Below, one piece after another: positions 61,097 to 61,881 of a DNA stretch of 61,881 nt (its first letter is position 1; every line of letters begins with the position of its first letter). The notes under the pieces are model-generated. The model was not told the DNA's origin. It did no database searches and saw nothing but the letters and a program-made list of their open reading frames with translations. The position numbers were made by a program, and so were the translations under genes. The stretch comes from Verrucomicrobiaceae bacterium. GTDB taxonomy: Bacteria > Verrucomicrobiota > Verrucomicrobiia > Chthoniobacterales > Chthoniobacteraceae. Where the stretch lies: assembly GCA_005791535.1 (NCBI GenBank), contig SXWH01000058.1, positions 1-61,881 on the forward strand, given 5' to 3'.

Positions 61097-61881
61097 CTAT
61101 TTGGATTCGCCAAGCACCATTTCCAGATACTCGCGATACGGGCTTTTCGGGATTCCCGCGATGCAGCGCTGCATCCCTTCGCGGTCGATGAATCCTTGCG
61201 CAAACGCGATTTCCTCGAGGCACGCGATTTTGAGTCCCTGCCGGTTTTCGATCGCGGCGATGTAGTTGCTCGCATCGAGCAGGCTCTGCTGCGTGCCGGT
61301 GTCGAGCCACGCCATGCCGCGTCCGAGCACTCGAACGTGTAGCGAATTGCGGCGCATGTATTCCACGTTCACGTCCGTGATTTCGAGCTCGCCGCGCGGA
61401 CTCGGCTTCAAGTCGCGCGCGATTTGGATCACGTCGTTGTCGTACACATACAACCCCGGCACCGCGAACGGGCTCTTCGGTTTCGACGGCTTTTCCTCGA
61501 TCGAAATCGCGCGTCCATCCGCACCAAACTCCACCACGCCGTAACGCTCCGGGTCCTTCACCTGATAACCAAAGACGCACGCGCCGCCCTCCGTGCCCAC
61601 GAGCCGCAGCGCCTCGCGATAAAAGTCCAGTTTCCCGTAAAAAATATTGTCCCCGAGAATCAGCGAAACCGAGTCCTTGCCCACAAAGTCCGCGCCGATG
61701 ATGAATGCCTGTGCAAGTCCTGCCGGCTTTGGCTGCTCGGCATATTCGATGCGCATCCCCAGCCGCGAGCCATCGCCCAGCAGGTCGCGGAACATGGGCA
61801 AATCCTTTGGCGTGGAAATGATGAGCACCTCGCGCAGTCCGCCCAGCATCAGCGTCGCCAGCGGGTAGTAAATCATCGGCT
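61097..61881 (-). CDS. rfbA: Glucose-1-phosphate thymidylyltransferase (RfbA), 5' end outside window
   Basis: The last about 260 residues of RfbA, the enzyme that makes dTDP-glucose for dTDP-rhamnose. Visible motifs: MIYYPLATLMLGGLREVLII, LILGDNIFYG, GYQVKDPERYGVVEF, EEKPSKPKS and RGMAWLDTGT. The first about 25 residues, including the GGxGTRL nucleotide loop, lie beyond base 61881; the frame is open to the edge. Confidence 0.93.
   Translation of the reverse strand, partial: PMIYYPLATLMLGGLREVLIISTPKDLPMFRDLLGDGSRLGMRIEYAEQPKPAGLAQAFIIGADFVGKDSVSLILGDNIFYGKLDFYREALRLVGTEGGACVFGYQVKDPERYGVVEFGADGRAISIEEKPSKPKSPFAVPGLYVYDNDVIQIARDLKPSPRGELEITDVNVEYMRRNSLHVRVLGRGMAWLDTGTQQSLLDASNYIAAIENRQGLKIACLEEIAFAQGFIDREGMQRCIAGIPKSPYREYLEMVLGESK

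Overview
The window is about 62 kb of GC-rich DNA, densely packed with genes. It most likely comes from a member of the Verrucomicrobiota, perhaps Chthoniobacter/Spartobacteria-like. This is inferred from the gene content: Alternative Complex III (ACIII) linked to an oxidase cluster, a PVC-type sulfatase, DUF1080 and ThuA proteins, multidomain propeller/cupredoxin secreted proteins, and a REP-like palindrome of a kind I associate with this phylum. No rRNA, tRNA, IS element or CRISPR array was seen.

Layout. (1) 1-163: a 21-bp tandem repeat at the left edge, then a SLOG-like gene and a convergent PhoD-type phosphatase. (2) 2851-23711: one collinear 21-kb respiratory operon. Its order is actABCDEF (ACIII), a Pro/Ala-rich membrane protein, a CcoN-like and a CcoO-like protein, two c-type cytochromes, oxidase subunits I, III and IV, two small membrane proteins, subunit II, then haem A synthesis and assembly factors (ctaA, ctaB, Sco, DUF420). 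A perfect CRP-type palindrome lies just upstream. (3) 23.7-29.6 kb: esterase, LuxR remnant, sulfatase, SprT-like protein and a sigma-54-type amt-glnK unit with a strong terminator. (4) 29.7-45.7 kb: accessory secreted and surface genes, including LRR, DUF1080, a VHL-like/metallopeptidase fusion, SUMF1-fold and twin glycosyltransferase proteins, a three-gene unit of unknown function, glcF, and a 1296-residue propeller/cupredoxin protein. (5) 45.7-54.2 kb: TauE, pyrF, then a ten-gene NAD/ADP-ribose operon behind a NrtR-type operator: a crystallin-J1-annotated family protein, NrtR-like Nudix regulator, DUF4291, macrodomain, KptA, dual-specificity phosphatase, two ADP-ribosylglycohydrolases, SPFH protein and NAD-kinase-like protein. 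(6) 54.2-61.9 kb: nagZ-thuA, a SUMF1/Ig-like protein, an esterase, a GT-C-like membrane protein and the 3' part of rfbA.

The two most interesting regions are the respiratory operon and the ADP-ribose operon. In the first, the CcoN-like protein has lost five of the six canonical metal-binding histidines. The real oxidase subunit I beside it has lost the TM10 histidine for low-spin haem a and the K-channel lysine, while keeping the whole binuclear centre. ACIII would pass electrons from quinol through the c-type cytochromes to CuA (subunit II) and on to this unusual oxidase. In the second region, the genes form a coherent route: KptA makes ADP-ribose 1'',2''-cyclic phosphate from RNA 2'-phosphate and NAD, the macrodomain and glycohydrolases release ADP-ribose, and the Nudix protein senses and possibly cleaves it.
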